The notes beneath the pieces are model-generated. The model saw only the letters and a list, made by a program, of their open reading frames with translations. It had not been told where the DNA came from and searched no databases. A stretch of DNA of 64,000 nt from Chryseobacterium camelliae (lineage in GTDB: Bacteria; Bacteroidota; Bacteroidia; Flavobacteriales; Weeksellaceae), in contig NZ_CP115859.1 of the NCBI RefSeq assembly GCF_027920545.1, positions 3,131,001-3,195,000 on the forward strand, written 5' to 3'. This document shows positions 8,793 through 17,046 of the stretch, piece by piece (position 1 is the stretch's first letter; each line of letters opens with the position of its first letter). The position numbers were made by a program, and so were the translations under genes.

Positions 8793-10183
8793 TGACTTCA
8801 CAAGCTGAAAATAAATTAGCCAAATTTACTGCTAAATTCATTGAGATTTATAACAGGGTCATTCCGACAAAAAAAGTCGATGGTTTTGACATACATCTCA
8901 ATGATATTGACAATTTATATCCCGATCGACTTGAAGCGATTGAGGAAAACTCAGTGACCGCTTTAAGTTGCTCAAATAAACTTGGTAATTTCATTTTCGG
9001 AAAAGGATTTGAGAAAAATTTTGATACACTCATTAATACCAGAAAGGGTAAAACTATAACTTTAAACCGTTGTCTGCTGGATGTTTCGAACTCTCTTAAA
9101 ACACATAAGGGGGTTTACATCCACATTAACTATGATATTGAGGGGAAACCGAACTATTTCGATGTTCTGGAATACAAAAAATGCAGAACCGTAAAAGAGG
9201 ATAGTTTAGGTAACGAAGGGGTAATAGTTTATAAAGACTGGTCTAAAACAGAACGTTTCAATTTCATAAACGCTCGAAAAGATAATAAGCTTAGATGGTT
9301 TTATCCTTACAATCCAAGAAACGTTGCTGCTCAGAGAATAAAAGACAATCCTAAACTTGAACTTGAAGCACAAATAAAAGGCTACCGAGGGCAGGTTTTA
9401 TATTTTTCGCTTGATGGAAACAATAAAATATACGCCAAAGGATGGCTTAATGCTCAGGGAATGAATGATGCAGATTCCGAATATCGAATGAGCCTTTACC
9501 ACAATAATAATGTTCGATTAGGATTTATTGATAAAACTATTCTTGTTACTAATGGTCTCAACCAAGATGATGAAGCGAATCTTAAAAAGGATTTCAAAGA
9601 GTGGTTAGGTACAGAAAATGCGGGAGGAGTATACTTTATGAATACTCCATACGTAATGGAAAATATTGATTCTATTTTGAAGATAGAAACAGTAACATCA
9701 TCATACGATCCTAAAAAATTCAAAGAAGTAAATGCTGATCTGCAGGAAAATATCCGAAAATGCTACTTGCAAATTCCTAAGATTATAGTCAATGATAATG
9801 ACGGAGGAATATTCGGCACTTCCGGAGAGGCTATTAAAGAAGCAAAGAAATTCTACAACGAGCAAACAGAGTTTATCAGATATGAAGTAGAGGATCTTTT
9901 CTCCAAAATATTTGGCGTTGATTTTAAAATTATCCCAATTATTCAAGAAGAAGCTGCAAACGATGTAGGAGCAGAATTGAGATTGAAATCACAGGCAGAA
10001 TTAAAAGGTTCTGTTGGAGGTGTATCAGCCCTTATTGAACTACAGAAGAGTGTTAGTGAAGGATTTACTGAAAGAGAATCTGCAATCGAAATTATCAAAG
10101 AGATTTATGGTATTAGTGCGGACTTAGCAGAAAAAATGATTGGAGAACCTAAAATTACAGAAGATGTTAACGTGCAATCTTGA
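8792..10183 (+). CDS. Probable phage portal protein
   Basis: This 463-residue protein resembles portals of Bacteroidota siphophages: an N-terminal alpha/beta region, then a C-terminal region with KVNADLQ/IRKCYLQIPKIIV, a GIFGTSGEAIKEA segment and long helices. Portals form the dodecameric DNA entry ring at one capsid vertex. It overlaps the preceding gene by 1 bp and the next by about 20 bp. It lies downstream of the capsid gene rather than upstream of the protease, which is unusual. Confidence 0.6.
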   Translation: MTSQAENKLAKFTAKFIEIYNRVIPTKKVDGFDIHLNDIDNLYPDRLEAIEENSVTALSCSNKLGNFIFGKGFEKNFDTLINTRKGKTITLNRCLLDVSNSLKTHKGVYIHINYDIEGKPNYFDVLEYKKCRTVKEDSLGNEGVIVYKDWSKTERFNFINARKDNKLRWFYPYNPRNVAAQRIKDNPKLELEAQIKGYRGQVLYFSLDGNNKIYAKGWLNAQGMNDADSEYRMSLYHNNNVRLGFIDKTILVTNGLNQDDEANLKKDFKEWLGTENAGGVYFMNTPYVMENIDSILKIETVTSSYDPKKFKEVNADLQENIRKCYLQIPKIIVNDNDGGIFGTSGEAIKEAKKFYNEQTEFIRYEVEDLFSKIFGVDFKIIPIIQEEAANDVGAELRLKSQAELKGSVGGVSALIELQKSVSEGFTERESAIEIIKEIYGISADLAEKMIGEPKITEDVNVQS

Positions 10184-10745
10184 AGAAAACCTCATCACAA
10201 AAGCCGATTTTGAATGCGTTGGTCAAGTTGCTAAGCATTGTAACTGGGAACAATTGTGCGTTTATATACGTGAGCAGACCAATTTGTGGTTGATTCCAAA
10301 AGTTGGTTATTCATTGATAAATAAAATAGTGGACAACCAAGAAAACCAATTTATTAAAAATATCTGGTGCGGGTCAGAATATTCTTGTGGGGGAAAAACC
10401 AAAGTTCATTTCGGACTTAAAAGAGTATTAATTCACGCCAGTTATGGAGCTTACATTTTCCGCCATGGATACACAGATACCGCTGTAGGGGTTGTGCAGA
10501 AAATAAATCAGGATAGTGTTCCGGCTCCAATTAATGAGTTAAAATCAATAATGAATGAGCATTATAAAAATGCTGAAATATACTTGGATATGGTTAAAGA
10601 CTATATCTGTAGTATCAAAAATGAAGAAATAATTAAAGACGCTTTCCAATTCGATTGTAAAGATTGTAATTGTGGAGATCAAATAAGAGAAATAGGAATT
10701 CAGAACAGAGGCATGTTCGGTGGTAATATAAGAAAATGGGATTAA
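10164..10745 (+). CDS. Phage head-tail or neck protein, DUF6712-like
   Basis: I use the ATG at 10164, inside the end of the portal gene; a TTG at 10140 is the alternative. The 193-residue helical protein has a Cys cluster CKDCNCGDQ near its end. Size, composition and position after the portal resemble DUF6712-type neck or adaptor proteins of Bacteroidota phages. The family assignment is from memory of composition and is tentative. Confidence 0.45.
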   Translation: MLTCNLEENLITKADFECVGQVAKHCNWEQLCVYIREQTNLWLIPKVGYSLINKIVDNQENQFIKNIWCGSEYSCGGKTKVHFGLKRVLIHASYGAYIFRHGYTDTAVGVVQKINQDSVPAPINELKSIMNEHYKNAEIYLDMVKDYICSIKNEEIIKDAFQFDCKDCNCGDQIREIGIQNRGMFGGNIRKWD

Positions 10746-10746
10746 A

Positions 10747-12333
10747 ATGATTGATAAAGCACCAATATTAGCGATTCCTCCAAAGGCATTTGGAGATAAA
10801 CACTTTGCAGCGGAATTTAATAAGTTCCGTATGTTTTTGTTGAGCCTTGCTGACCAGGTAAATGTTAGAGCAGAAGGCTATACTGGATATTTAAGAATAT
10901 CAGAACCAGCCCCTACGGTAACGGGACTTTATAAACTTATTGAAGTTGGAACCTATTCAAACCTTATACCGGCAGTAGACGCCAACGGCAATCCTTCAAC
11001 AATAATTTCTGAGGATGGAAAATTGAATGAAGCTTATTTCGATGCTGTACATTGGATAAAATCAGAAATTCAACTCCCACAAGCAAAAAAAAATATAATC
11101 AATTTTTCTGATATCCCAAGTGAAGATTTCCCATTGGTAAATGTAGGCGCAGAAAAAATACAAGTAGTACATGAAGGGGTTATTTTTCAACTGAAAGATG
11201 GTGAAACTTCATTGATTGAAGATATTCCGGGAACCAGCCCAAAATGGAACCCAGTTACATTGACAGAAAAACAAATAATTGATTTTTCTGCTATTCAAAC
11301 GAAACAATTAACAATAACTGACATACAAGATGATATAATGTATGATGAGGGTTCTTTAGGCATGGTTTACGGTGAAGAAAACCCCAATTCTAATGGTATT
11401 TACAAAAAGATATCAGGAGCCGGCAGTGGCGGATGGGAAAAAACGAATTTTGTAAATCCCGTTTTTAAAAAAAGTGATAATATGTCCATTGGCGGTGGTT
11501 TGAGTGGCGTTTATGAATCGGAGCCCGGAACAGGATTTGGCAATGTAACATATGGAATTAATGTAGGGAATGATATTGGCGCAGGATGGGCGAATATTTT
11601 ATTCGGCTATAATGTCGGAACACATCTAGGCGATAAGAGCATTGTTAATTCTTGGACTAAGGCATTAGGAAATGTAGGTAATATATTCTTTGGTTATAAC
11701 GTTGCCCCTGGCGCAAACGGTGCGTTAGACAACACAATTATGGGGAATAGCGCCGGTCAAAATCTAAGTAAGGGAATGGATAATTCAATTTTTGGAATAT
11801 GGGCTGGTAAATTGATTGAAGACGGGAGTGAAAATGCTTTTTATGGGCATTACTCGGGAGGCTTCGTAATAGGCAAAGGCGATGCTGACAATATAGATCA
11901 AACTTCACAAGATGAAAATTCAACTCAATATTCTTGGGGGCACAGAATTACAGCTTATGGAAACTTAAGTGGAACTCATGATTTAGGGGGGAATCCATTA
12001 AATTATATTAAGAAATGTGTATATGTTGGTTCTCACACTAGGGGCAATAATTGGGCAATCAATGAAAATGTTTTTGGATATAAGGCGCAAGGGCGAGGTT
12101 CTAATACTGTATCACTTGGCAATGAAGAGATAGAAGAAACACACTTCTATGGTATTTTATCAAACTGGACCGACCGAACATTTGCAGACTTACCAGAGCC
12201 AAATAGAAGTTTAGTTGGTGCAAGAAGTTTCATTTTAGACGCCGACACTCGAATATTTGATGCTATTGTATCGGGAGGCGGGAGTAATCAAGTTCCGATT
12301 TGGTGCGATGGCAGCAGTTGGAGAGTTGGGTAA
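10747..12333 (+). CDS. Tail fibre / receptor-binding protein
   Basis: This 528-residue protein starts 1 bp after the preceding stop. Residues 1-230 look like a virion-attachment region. Residues 240-440 contain Gly/Asn-rich repeats such as FGYNVG, IMGNSAGQ, IFGIWAGK and FYGHYSG, resembling beta-roll repeats of trimeric adhesins and phage fibres. The C-terminal 100 residues may form the receptor-binding tip. It is the last structural gene before lysis, a usual place for fibres. Confidence 0.65.
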   Translation: MIDKAPILAIPPKAFGDKHFAAEFNKFRMFLLSLADQVNVRAEGYTGYLRISEPAPTVTGLYKLIEVGTYSNLIPAVDANGNPSTIISEDGKLNEAYFDAVHWIKSEIQLPQAKKNIINFSDIPSEDFPLVNVGAEKIQVVHEGVIFQLKDGETSLIEDIPGTSPKWNPVTLTEKQIIDFSAIQTKQLTITDIQDDIMYDEGSLGMVYGEENPNSNGIYKKISGAGSGGWEKTNFVNPVFKKSDNMSIGGGLSGVYESEPGTGFGNVTYGINVGNDIGAGWANILFGYNVGTHLGDKSIVNSWTKALGNVGNIFFGYNVAPGANGALDNTIMGNSAGQNLSKGMDNSIFGIWAGKLIEDGSENAFYGHYSGGFVIGKGDADNIDQTSQDENSTQYSWGHRITAYGNLSGTHDLGGNPLNYIKKCVYVGSHTRGNNWAINENVFGYKAQGRGSNTVSLGNEEIEETHFYGILSNWTDRTFADLPEPNRSLVGARSFILDADTRIFDAIVSGGGSNQVPIWCDGSSWRVG

Positions 12334-12372
12334 ATATAAAAAAAGAATAAATAAAAAACTTTTCACAGAAAT

Positions 12373-12879
12373 ATGATTTTGGAGTTTTTAAAAGGAGATT
12401 ATGCAGCGATAATCAATAAGCTTATTGTTGTTGGCATTCTATGGAGTGCGGTATTACTGGCAATGATAATAGATTTTTACTTCGGTATCCGAAAAGCTAA
12501 ACAAATTGGAGAAGTACGAAGTTCGGAAGGATATAAGAGATCTGTTTCGAAATTCAATCAATATTTTGGAATGTTGCTGTATGCCTTCATTTTTGATGCA
12601 ATAGTTCCAATATCGTATTTTTTTGAATTCCCAATTTCTGCGATACCCATAGTTTCTTTATTGGCAACTGTGGCCCTTGTTTTCACTGAGGCAAAATCCG
12701 TTCATGAAAAAGCCGATGAAAAACAACGCCGAAAAGTGAATGCTTCATTTCTTCAGGTTTTAGAGTTGCTGGAAAAGAAAGATGATGTACTTCATGAGTT
12801 ATTAACAGACTACAAAAAGAAAACCGAAAATGAAAATAGTAATAATATTAATAACAGTTCTTCTGTTGATGGGGTGTAA
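12373..12879 (+). CDS. Phage holin
   Basis: This 168-residue protein has three hydrophobic segments (about residues 14-38, 62-80 and 84-100) and the signature DFYFGIRKAKQIGE followed by a charged C-terminal tail, as in type-4-like holins of Bacteroidota phages. Holins open the inner membrane at the set time for lysis. The next gene overlaps it by 50 bp in another frame and endolysin follows, forming a compact lysis cassette. Confidence 0.75.
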   Translation: MILEFLKGDYAAIINKLIVVGILWSAVLLAMIIDFYFGIRKAKQIGEVRSSEGYKRSVSKFNQYFGMLLYAFIFDAIVPISYFFEFPISAIPIVSLLATVALVFTEAKSVHEKADEKQRRKVNASFLQVLELLEKKDDVLHELLTDYKKKTENENSNNINNSSSVDGV

Positions 12880-13402
12880 AACAAAAAATACACTCAAAAA
12901 TACAGAAATAAAGAAATCTTTTGAAAAAATAGAAGTCAAAAAAGATAGCATTAAAAGTGAATCTAAAATCAGGGAGAAAGAAGCTAAGAAAGAAATTTTA
13001 TACTCTGAGCAAAAAAAAGAAAACCAGGTCGAAACTGAAATTAAGGGCAAAGCTGAAACTCATCAGCCACTTGAATTCTTCAATGTTGAAAACGGTGATA
13101 CTTTACAAAGTATTAAAGTTACCGGGAATGCAGAAGTTCACATAAAAACAAAAAGCTCTAATTCAATCGACGTAAAAAAAGTAACAAAAAATCAAACTAT
13201 CACTGAAAAGTTACAGGAATTTACGGAAAGCATTGTAAGAGAAAATAATGTTCAAGAACGAGCCGAAGAATTTAAACAAAAATCAAAAGAAGCCGTTACC
13301 AGAACCGGGACATTTTGGAGCTTTGGTTTGATTGGAGGTTTAGGATCTTTTGCCTTATTACTAATAGCAGTACTTGTTTACTTCAAAAAATACAGAAAAT
13401 GA
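12830..13402 (+). CDS. Probable unimolecular spanin (u-spanin)
   Basis: This 190-residue protein begins with a lipoprotein signal, a hydrophobic core ending LLLMGC around residue 16. It then has a long charged helical region with Lys/Glu coiled-coil character and one transmembrane segment near residues 161-185 (FGLIGGLGSFALLLIAVLV). A lipidated N terminus plus a C-terminal membrane anchor is the u-spanin layout that links outer and inner membranes and fuses them in the last step of lysis. It overlaps holin and endolysin. Function is inferred from topology and location. Confidence 0.65.
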   Translation: MKIVIILITVLLLMGCKTKNTLKNTEIKKSFEKIEVKKDSIKSESKIREKEAKKEILYSEQKKENQVETEIKGKAETHQPLEFFNVENGDTLQSIKVTGNAEVHIKTKSSNSIDVKKVTKNQTITEKLQEFTESIVRENNVQERAEEFKQKSKEAVTRTGTFWSFGLIGGLGSFALLLIAVLVYFKKYRK

Positions 13403-13953
13403 AAACACTTACAGAACAAGATTACATAAACGCTGCCAAAGAATTGAATTGTGAAGTTGCAGCCATTAAGGCCGTTGCCGATGTTGAGAGTTTAAACGGC
13501 GGATTTCAGGCAGATGGAAAACCGAAAATTCTTTTTGAACGTCATAAGTTTCATGCTTTCACTGGAGGTAAATATTCTGCAGCAAATCCGGATATTTCAA
13601 ATTCCCGTGCTGGAGGTTATACTTCCAACGAATATGTGAGACTTGATAAAGCAGCTAAACTAAACCGTACAGAAGCTTTAAAATCTGCGAGTTGGGGAAA
13701 GTTTCAGATAATGGGATTTAATCACAATTTGGCAGGTTTTCCAGTTCTTCAAGATTTCATAAATGCGATGTACAAAAGTGAAGGGGAACAGTTGAAAGCC
13801 TTTGTAAAATTCATTAAAGCAAATAAGATTGATGATGAATTAAGAGAAAAAAGATGGGCGGATTTTGCAAGAATATACAACGGAAGTAATTTTCATATTA
13901 ATAAATATGATACGAAAATGGAAGCAGCATATAAAAAATATTCTGAAAAATAG
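13399..13953 (+). CDS. Endolysin, N-acetylmuramidase family (PF11860 type)
   Basis: The start is the ATG in an ATGA overlap with the spanin stop; a longer in-frame extension to 13315 is only spanin sequence in another frame. The 184-residue protein matches the N-acetylmuramidase family: VADVESLNGGF with a probable catalytic Glu, PKILFERHKFH, SWGKFQIMGFN, and the end FARIYNGSNF. It cuts the glycan backbone of peptidoglycan. No signal peptide is present, so it depends on the holin. Confidence 0.85.
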   Translation: MKTLTEQDYINAAKELNCEVAAIKAVADVESLNGGFQADGKPKILFERHKFHAFTGGKYSAANPDISNSRAGGYTSNEYVRLDKAAKLNRTEALKSASWGKFQIMGFNHNLAGFPVLQDFINAMYKSEGEQLKAFVKFIKANKIDDELREKRWADFARIYNGSNFHINKYDTKMEAAYKKYSEK

Positions 13954-13991
13954 ACATACTTTAACTATATAAAATGAGATGTTTTTTATTT

Positions 13992-14018
13992 ATCCTGGAC
14001 GAGCTCCGGGATTTTTAA
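13992..14018 (+). terminator. Intrinsic terminator after the lysis operon
   Basis: ATCCTGGA / TCCGGGAT form an 8-bp stem (one G-T) with loop CGAGC, followed by TTTTT. It ends the late plus-strand operon. Confidence 0.65.
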
Positions 14019-14110
14019 TTTATACACGTCAAGTTCTGTCGCATAAAGGGTTTTGATTTGCATGAAAATATTTAACATAATAATGTAGTATTTAGGTCTA
14101 AAAAAGTCTA

Positions 14111-14118
14111 TAACTTTG
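14111..14118 (+). promoter_or_regulatory. -7 promoter element of the UmuD/SRAP chimera
   Basis: TAACTTTG matches the Bacteroidota TAnnTTTG element. The ATG at 14123 is only 4 bp downstream, so the message is probably leaderless or nearly so. A TCTA direct repeat (GGTCTAAAAAAGTCTA) overlaps the upstream side and might bind a regulator. Confidence 0.45.
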
Positions 14119-14122
14119 CTCT

Positions 14123-14542
14123 ATGAAAAAGACCGGAAATTTAGAGTTGTTTAATTTGGAAAGCACAGAACCTTTGATTTTGAAGCCATTAAATGAGAGA
14201 CTTCATGCAGGTGGATATGGTGCGTTTCCGAGTGCTGCTCTTGACTTTCCTGATGAGAGTATAGATTTTTTAAAGCTATTGGTTAAAGATCCGGTAACGA
14301 CTTTCCCGGGAAGAATCTCCGGAGATTCGCTGAAGGATTTAGGAATTGTTACTACTGCAGCAAATGAGTTAATGTCAATAATACATAATTCAAAACTAAG
14401 AATGCCTATTTGTTTGAATGCAAAAATGGCTGAAAGATTTCTAAATGATGAACCGATAGAAGAATTTACATTTCCGGCTTACGATCCTAAATTAGTCGCT
14501 GAAAATTTAGAACCTCATAAAATTCCAAATACATTATTCTAA
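14123..14542 (+). CDS. Chimeric ORF: UmuD-like N terminus joined to SRAP (YedK/HMCES)-like C terminus
   Basis: Residues 1-71 look like a UmuD/S24 peptidase start, with FPSAALDFPDESIDFLKLL and the Ser nucleophile region GRISGDSLKDLGI. Residues 72-139 instead resemble the C-terminal part of SOS-associated peptidases of the SRAP family (VTTAANELMSIIHNSKLRMP). The catalytic Lys half of UmuD and the N-terminal catalytic Cys and DNA-binding core of SRAP are absent. The simplest reading is an in-frame deletion joining two genes of a damage-response cassette. It is probably non-functional or altered. It lies in a moron position after lysis. Family recognition is from motif memory. Confidence 0.55.
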   Translation: MKKTGNLELFNLESTEPLILKPLNERLHAGGYGAFPSAALDFPDESIDFLKLLVKDPVTTFPGRISGDSLKDLGIVTTAANELMSIIHNSKLRMPICLNAKMAERFLNDEPIEEFTFPAYDPKLVAENLEPHKIPNTLF

Positions 14543-14564
14543 CAGATCAGAGTTATTTGTATAT

Positions 14565-14708
14565 TTGGCTGCTTTAGTCGATCAGGAAATATTTGATTAC
14601 TTGCATTATGTTTGGAGATTGGTGAAATCAGAAGATCTTTCAGAAGAAATATTACAAAGAGAAATAGGTATTTTAAAAAGAAAAAGGAGTCAGTTTTTGA
14701 CTCCTTAA
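14565..14708 (+). pseudogene. Small remnant ORF downstream of the chimera
   Basis: The frame reads as coding-like helical protein (LVDQEIFDYLHYVWRLVKSEDL) but has no ATG; a TTG at 14565 is the best start. A neighbouring frame just upstream reads LTDQSYLYIWLL and then stops, so a frameshift in a once longer gene is possible. It ends inside the terminator hairpin. Confidence 0.3.
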
Positions 14709-14712
14709 TTTA
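14684..14712. terminator. Bidirectional terminator between convergent genes
   Basis: AAGGAGTCA and TGACTCCTT form a 9-bp perfect stem with loop GTTTT, and there are A/T runs on both sides. It separates the plus-strand chimera region from the minus-strand early genes. Confidence 0.6.
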
Positions 14713-14928
14713 TTTTGGTAAAGTAATTCTGGGACTGTTAAGGCTTTGGAAAATGTATATTTTCTTTTCTTTAGCCATCCGATAAAGGAATTCGTTTCTT
14801 TCCTTAAAATCTAGTTTTAAAAATTCAGAAAAAGAATCAAAAGTAACTCCGTTAGATCCGCCATCTTTTTTATATTGTTCTGTAACGATTTCAATTATTT
14901 TTCGTTCTATATCTTCAATGTTTTCCAT
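14710..14928 (-). CDS. Small hypothetical phage protein
   Basis: I start at the ATG giving MENIEDIERKIIE; the frame also extends upstream to 14976 with an AT-rich, unlikely extension. The 72-residue charged helical protein has no recognised domain. It is the last gene in its direction before the convergent terminator. Confidence 0.45.
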   Translation of the reverse strand: MENIEDIERKIIEIVTEQYKKDGGSNGVTFDSFSEFLKLDFKERNEFLYRMAKEKKIYIFQSLNSPRITLPK

Positions 14929-15014
14929 TGAGTAAAGATATAAATTAATTAATTGGAATATATAATGTAAAACCACCCTAATTTATAGAGTGGTTGTATT
15001 TGATGTTTTTAAAA

Positions 15015-15194
15015 TTAAAAACAATCACGAATATTTATGTTAAGAACATTGCACCATTCACGTAATTTGCGAACACTTATTCCTCTCTTTCCAGTTTTGT
15101 ATTCAGATATTCTTGCTTCGGTGGTTTTGAGGATAGGGGAAAGTTCTTTAGCAGATTTCTTCGAAATTAAAATTAATTTTTCTATTTCGTTCAG
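15015..15194 (-). CDS. Small XRE-type HTH protein without ATG start
   Basis: The 59 codons read as a typical four-helix XRE DNA-binding domain (KSAKELSPIL, TTEARISEYKTGKR, SVRKLREWCNVL). There is no ATG. The frame is the same as that of the gene just upstream, separated by a single TGA, and the first codon after it is CTG. It is either a separately initiated coupled gene or the C-terminal half of a gene broken by a nonsense change. The protein content itself is convincing. Confidence 0.5.
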   Translation of the reverse strand: MNEIEKLILISKKSAKELSPILKTTEARISEYKTGKRGISVRKLREWCNVLNINIRDCF

Positions 15195-15422
15195 TCATTT
15201 AAATTCTAAGACAAAAGGTGCTTTAAAATACATATTAGATTGAGTCTCTACATCATATATATAACAGTGTTTTGTTGTTACTTCTGGTCTTAATGATTTT
15301 AATTCGTAACCATTAATTGACTTTACATCTGACCATTTTATTTCTGCTGAATTTGGAATAAATTGTTTTTCTGATGTTTTCTCAAGTAATTCGATTTCGT
15401 TAGCAATTGTGATTGTTTTCAT
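15195..15422 (-). CDS. Small hypothetical phage protein
   Basis: This 75-residue protein starts MKTITIANEIELLEK and ends VLEFK before a TGA. It is in frame with the downstream HTH segment, so the two could once have been one 135-residue antitoxin-like protein with a C-terminal HTH. The domain in this half is not recognised. Confidence 0.5.
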   Translation of the reverse strand: MKTITIANEIELLEKTSEKQFIPNSAEIKWSDVKSINGYELKSLRPEVTTKHCYIYDVETQSNMYFKAPFVLEFK

Positions 15423-15433
15423 AATTTTAATTT

Positions 15434-15856
15434 TTATAGAGTTTTTAAAAATGCAGATACAGATTCTGCTGTGTATTTTTTTGAAAAATGTTCTTTTCTA
15501 AAGGGGTTTTTTGAATCATTCAACCAGTTACTAAATTCTCCTAATTTCTTAATTGATTTAATTGGCTCTAAAACATCTGAAGATTGCTCTTTATTAGCCT
15601 GTAATTTAGCTTTTGTTTCATTCTTTTTTCTATCTTTTTTAACTTCTAAATTAAGAAAGAATAATTTTTGTTCTTTTTCAAGCTCTTTATTGCCTTCAAT
15701 AATAGATTTTACAATGTTATTATGAAAATCACATCTTTGCTCAGCAGCAGCATAACCAATATATTCTGGCTCATAACTCTCTATTGATCTATATTGTAAG
15801 AACTCATTGTATGCTTTTCTTGCGTTTTCGATTTGAGTTGTAGTATATGTTGCCAT
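15434..15856 (-). CDS. Hypothetical phage protein, helical
   Basis: This 140-residue Lys/Glu-rich protein has predicted long helices across residues 50-100 and no recognised motif. It starts MATYTTTQIENARKAYNEF and lies 11 bp upstream of the next gene, so they are likely one operon. Confidence 0.5.
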   Translation of the reverse strand: MATYTTTQIENARKAYNEFLQYRSIESYEPEYIGYAAAEQRCDFHNNIVKSIIEGNKELEKEQKLFFLNLEVKKDRKKNETKAKLQANKEQSSDVLEPIKSIKKLGEFSNWLNDSKNPFRKEHFSKKYTAESVSAFLKTL

Positions 15857-16070
15857 GATTCTTAATTTTTAAGTGAATTGGTTAATCTCTCACTATCATA
15901 CTTCAAAGATAAAATATCTATTTTAATTACACAATATGTATAATTAAAATTAACAAAAATTAACATTTGAAAAATTTGATAGAAAAAGAATATGCTTATT
16001 CCTATATTGGGAATTAGAAAGAAATAAATTCAATTTCCATTCGTAACCCCTCCGAGGCAACCCATCTAAG

Positions 16071-16286
16071 TTAAATAACAATATCCAATCCCAGATAAAA
16101 GAAATCTCTAGGATTAATTTCTTTTCCTTCTTTTGCGGTGAAGATTATTCTATTGTTATTGTAAGAAGGCCTTTCTATTCTGATATCGTAAATTTCTCTG
16201 AGCCCCATGCCAGAAGAATTATACTTTAAAGCTTTGACGACTTCAAGAATTAAACTGGCTTGAGCTTCTATTTTGAATTGTTTCAT
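16071..16286 (-). CDS. Small hypothetical phage protein
   Basis: This 71-residue protein starts MKQFKIEAQASLILEVVKAL. The exact prophage palindrome lies 33 bp upstream (16320-16335), in the intergenic space shared with a divergent gene. No domain recognised. Confidence 0.45.
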   Translation of the reverse strand: MKQFKIEAQASLILEVVKALKYNSSGMGLREIYDIRIERPSYNNNRIIFTAKEGKEINPRDFFYLGLDIVI

Positions 16287-16319
16287 GGGATAAAATTATT
16301 GTATGTATCTGATTGTGTA

Positions 16320-16335
16320 TTACGGTTATCCGTAA
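16320..16335. promoter_or_regulatory. 16-bp palindrome TTACGGTTATCCGTAA (copy 1)
   Basis: The arms TTACGG and CCGTAA around TTAT form a perfect 6-bp inverted repeat. The identical 16-mer recurs at 33792-33807 and a degenerate one at 3777. It sits between divergent small genes and so could act on both. Confidence 0.55.
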
Positions 16336-16399
16336 AAAATACTTTTTGTCATATTAGAAATTATTATTAACTATGTCACTTAACGATAAAAATTAAATT

Positions 16400-16627
16400 A
16401 TGCCAAAAAACGAAAACGGGGAGATCAAATGTGTTAATCATCCAGAGCAAACAATGAATAGATTTGATGGAGAAGCAGCTTTTATTAGAGCTGAATTGGC
16501 TGATAATGGCAATTATGATCTTAATGAAGAGAAGCTAATAACTGTATACGTACATTGTTGTCCAATATGTGGATATATTGAAAGTTATTTAGTTCCAAGT
16601 ATCGAATCTACATCCTTAATTCAATAA
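16400..16627 (+). CDS. Small hypothetical protein with zinc-like cysteines
   Basis: This 75-residue protein is a lone plus-strand gene among minus-strand early genes. It has CVNHPEQ near residue 11 and CCPICGY near residue 53, compatible with metal binding. A terminator hairpin directly follows. The palindrome at 16320 lies upstream, suggesting separate regulation as a moron. Confidence 0.5.
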   Translation: MPKNENGEIKCVNHPEQTMNRFDGEAAFIRAELADNGNYDLNEEKLITVYVHCCPICGYIESYLVPSIESTSLIQ

Positions 16628-16656
16628 AGCGGCGAGCGAAATGCCGCTTTATTTTA
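16623..16656. terminator. Bidirectional terminator
   Basis: AATAAAGCGGC and GCCGCTTTATT pair perfectly (11 bp) around a short loop, followed by TTTTATC. It separates the plus-strand gene from the convergent ASCH gene. Confidence 0.7.
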
Positions 16657-16665
16657 TCATTCTGT

Positions 16666-17046
16666 TTATACTTGTTTTCCGTGTTTAATTACAAAGTAAA
16701 TTTTACCAGGTTCGGCTCCCCATTCTGGATTTCCTTCCCGGATCTCAATTCCTGCGTGTTCAAATTGAATAATTCTGTCTGGGTCTCCTTTTTTTGGATA
16801 GCCTAAAGTCATAGTATTTTTGGTGAATGGCTTAAACCAAAATCCATAACAATTATAAACATGTTCTTCACTATATCCGTCTCTTAAAGCACACAAACCA
16901 CTTTCAATTTCTTCGATAGTCAAATCAATATCGTTATCCGTTAACCTTTTAATCCAGTAAGGTGTTATCTCTCTATAATCTTCGGATTTAAAGCCGGATT
17001 TGGTCATTTCAAACCATTGCTTTTTTAAGGGAAGTTGTAGATTCAT
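16666..17046 (-). CDS. ASCH-domain protein
   Basis: This 126-residue protein opens with MNLQLPLKKQWFEMTKSG...EDYREI, the pattern of phage ASCH domains, a PUA-like RNA-binding fold. The C terminus GKIYFVIKHGK forms the closing strand. Members may bind RNA or modified nucleotides; the substrate here is unknown. It overlaps the upstream gene by 4 bp. Confidence 0.65.
   Translation of the reverse strand: MNLQLPLKKQWFEMTKSGFKSEDYREITPYWIKRLTDNDIDLTIEEIESGLCALRDGYSEEHVYNCYGFWFKPFTKNTMTLGYPKKGDPDRIIQFEHAGIEIREGNPEWGAEPGKIYFVIKHGKQV

Noticed and set aside
15037..15243. Plus-strand 68-residue ORF
   Set aside because: It is the complement of a convincing minus-strand HTH-coding stretch.
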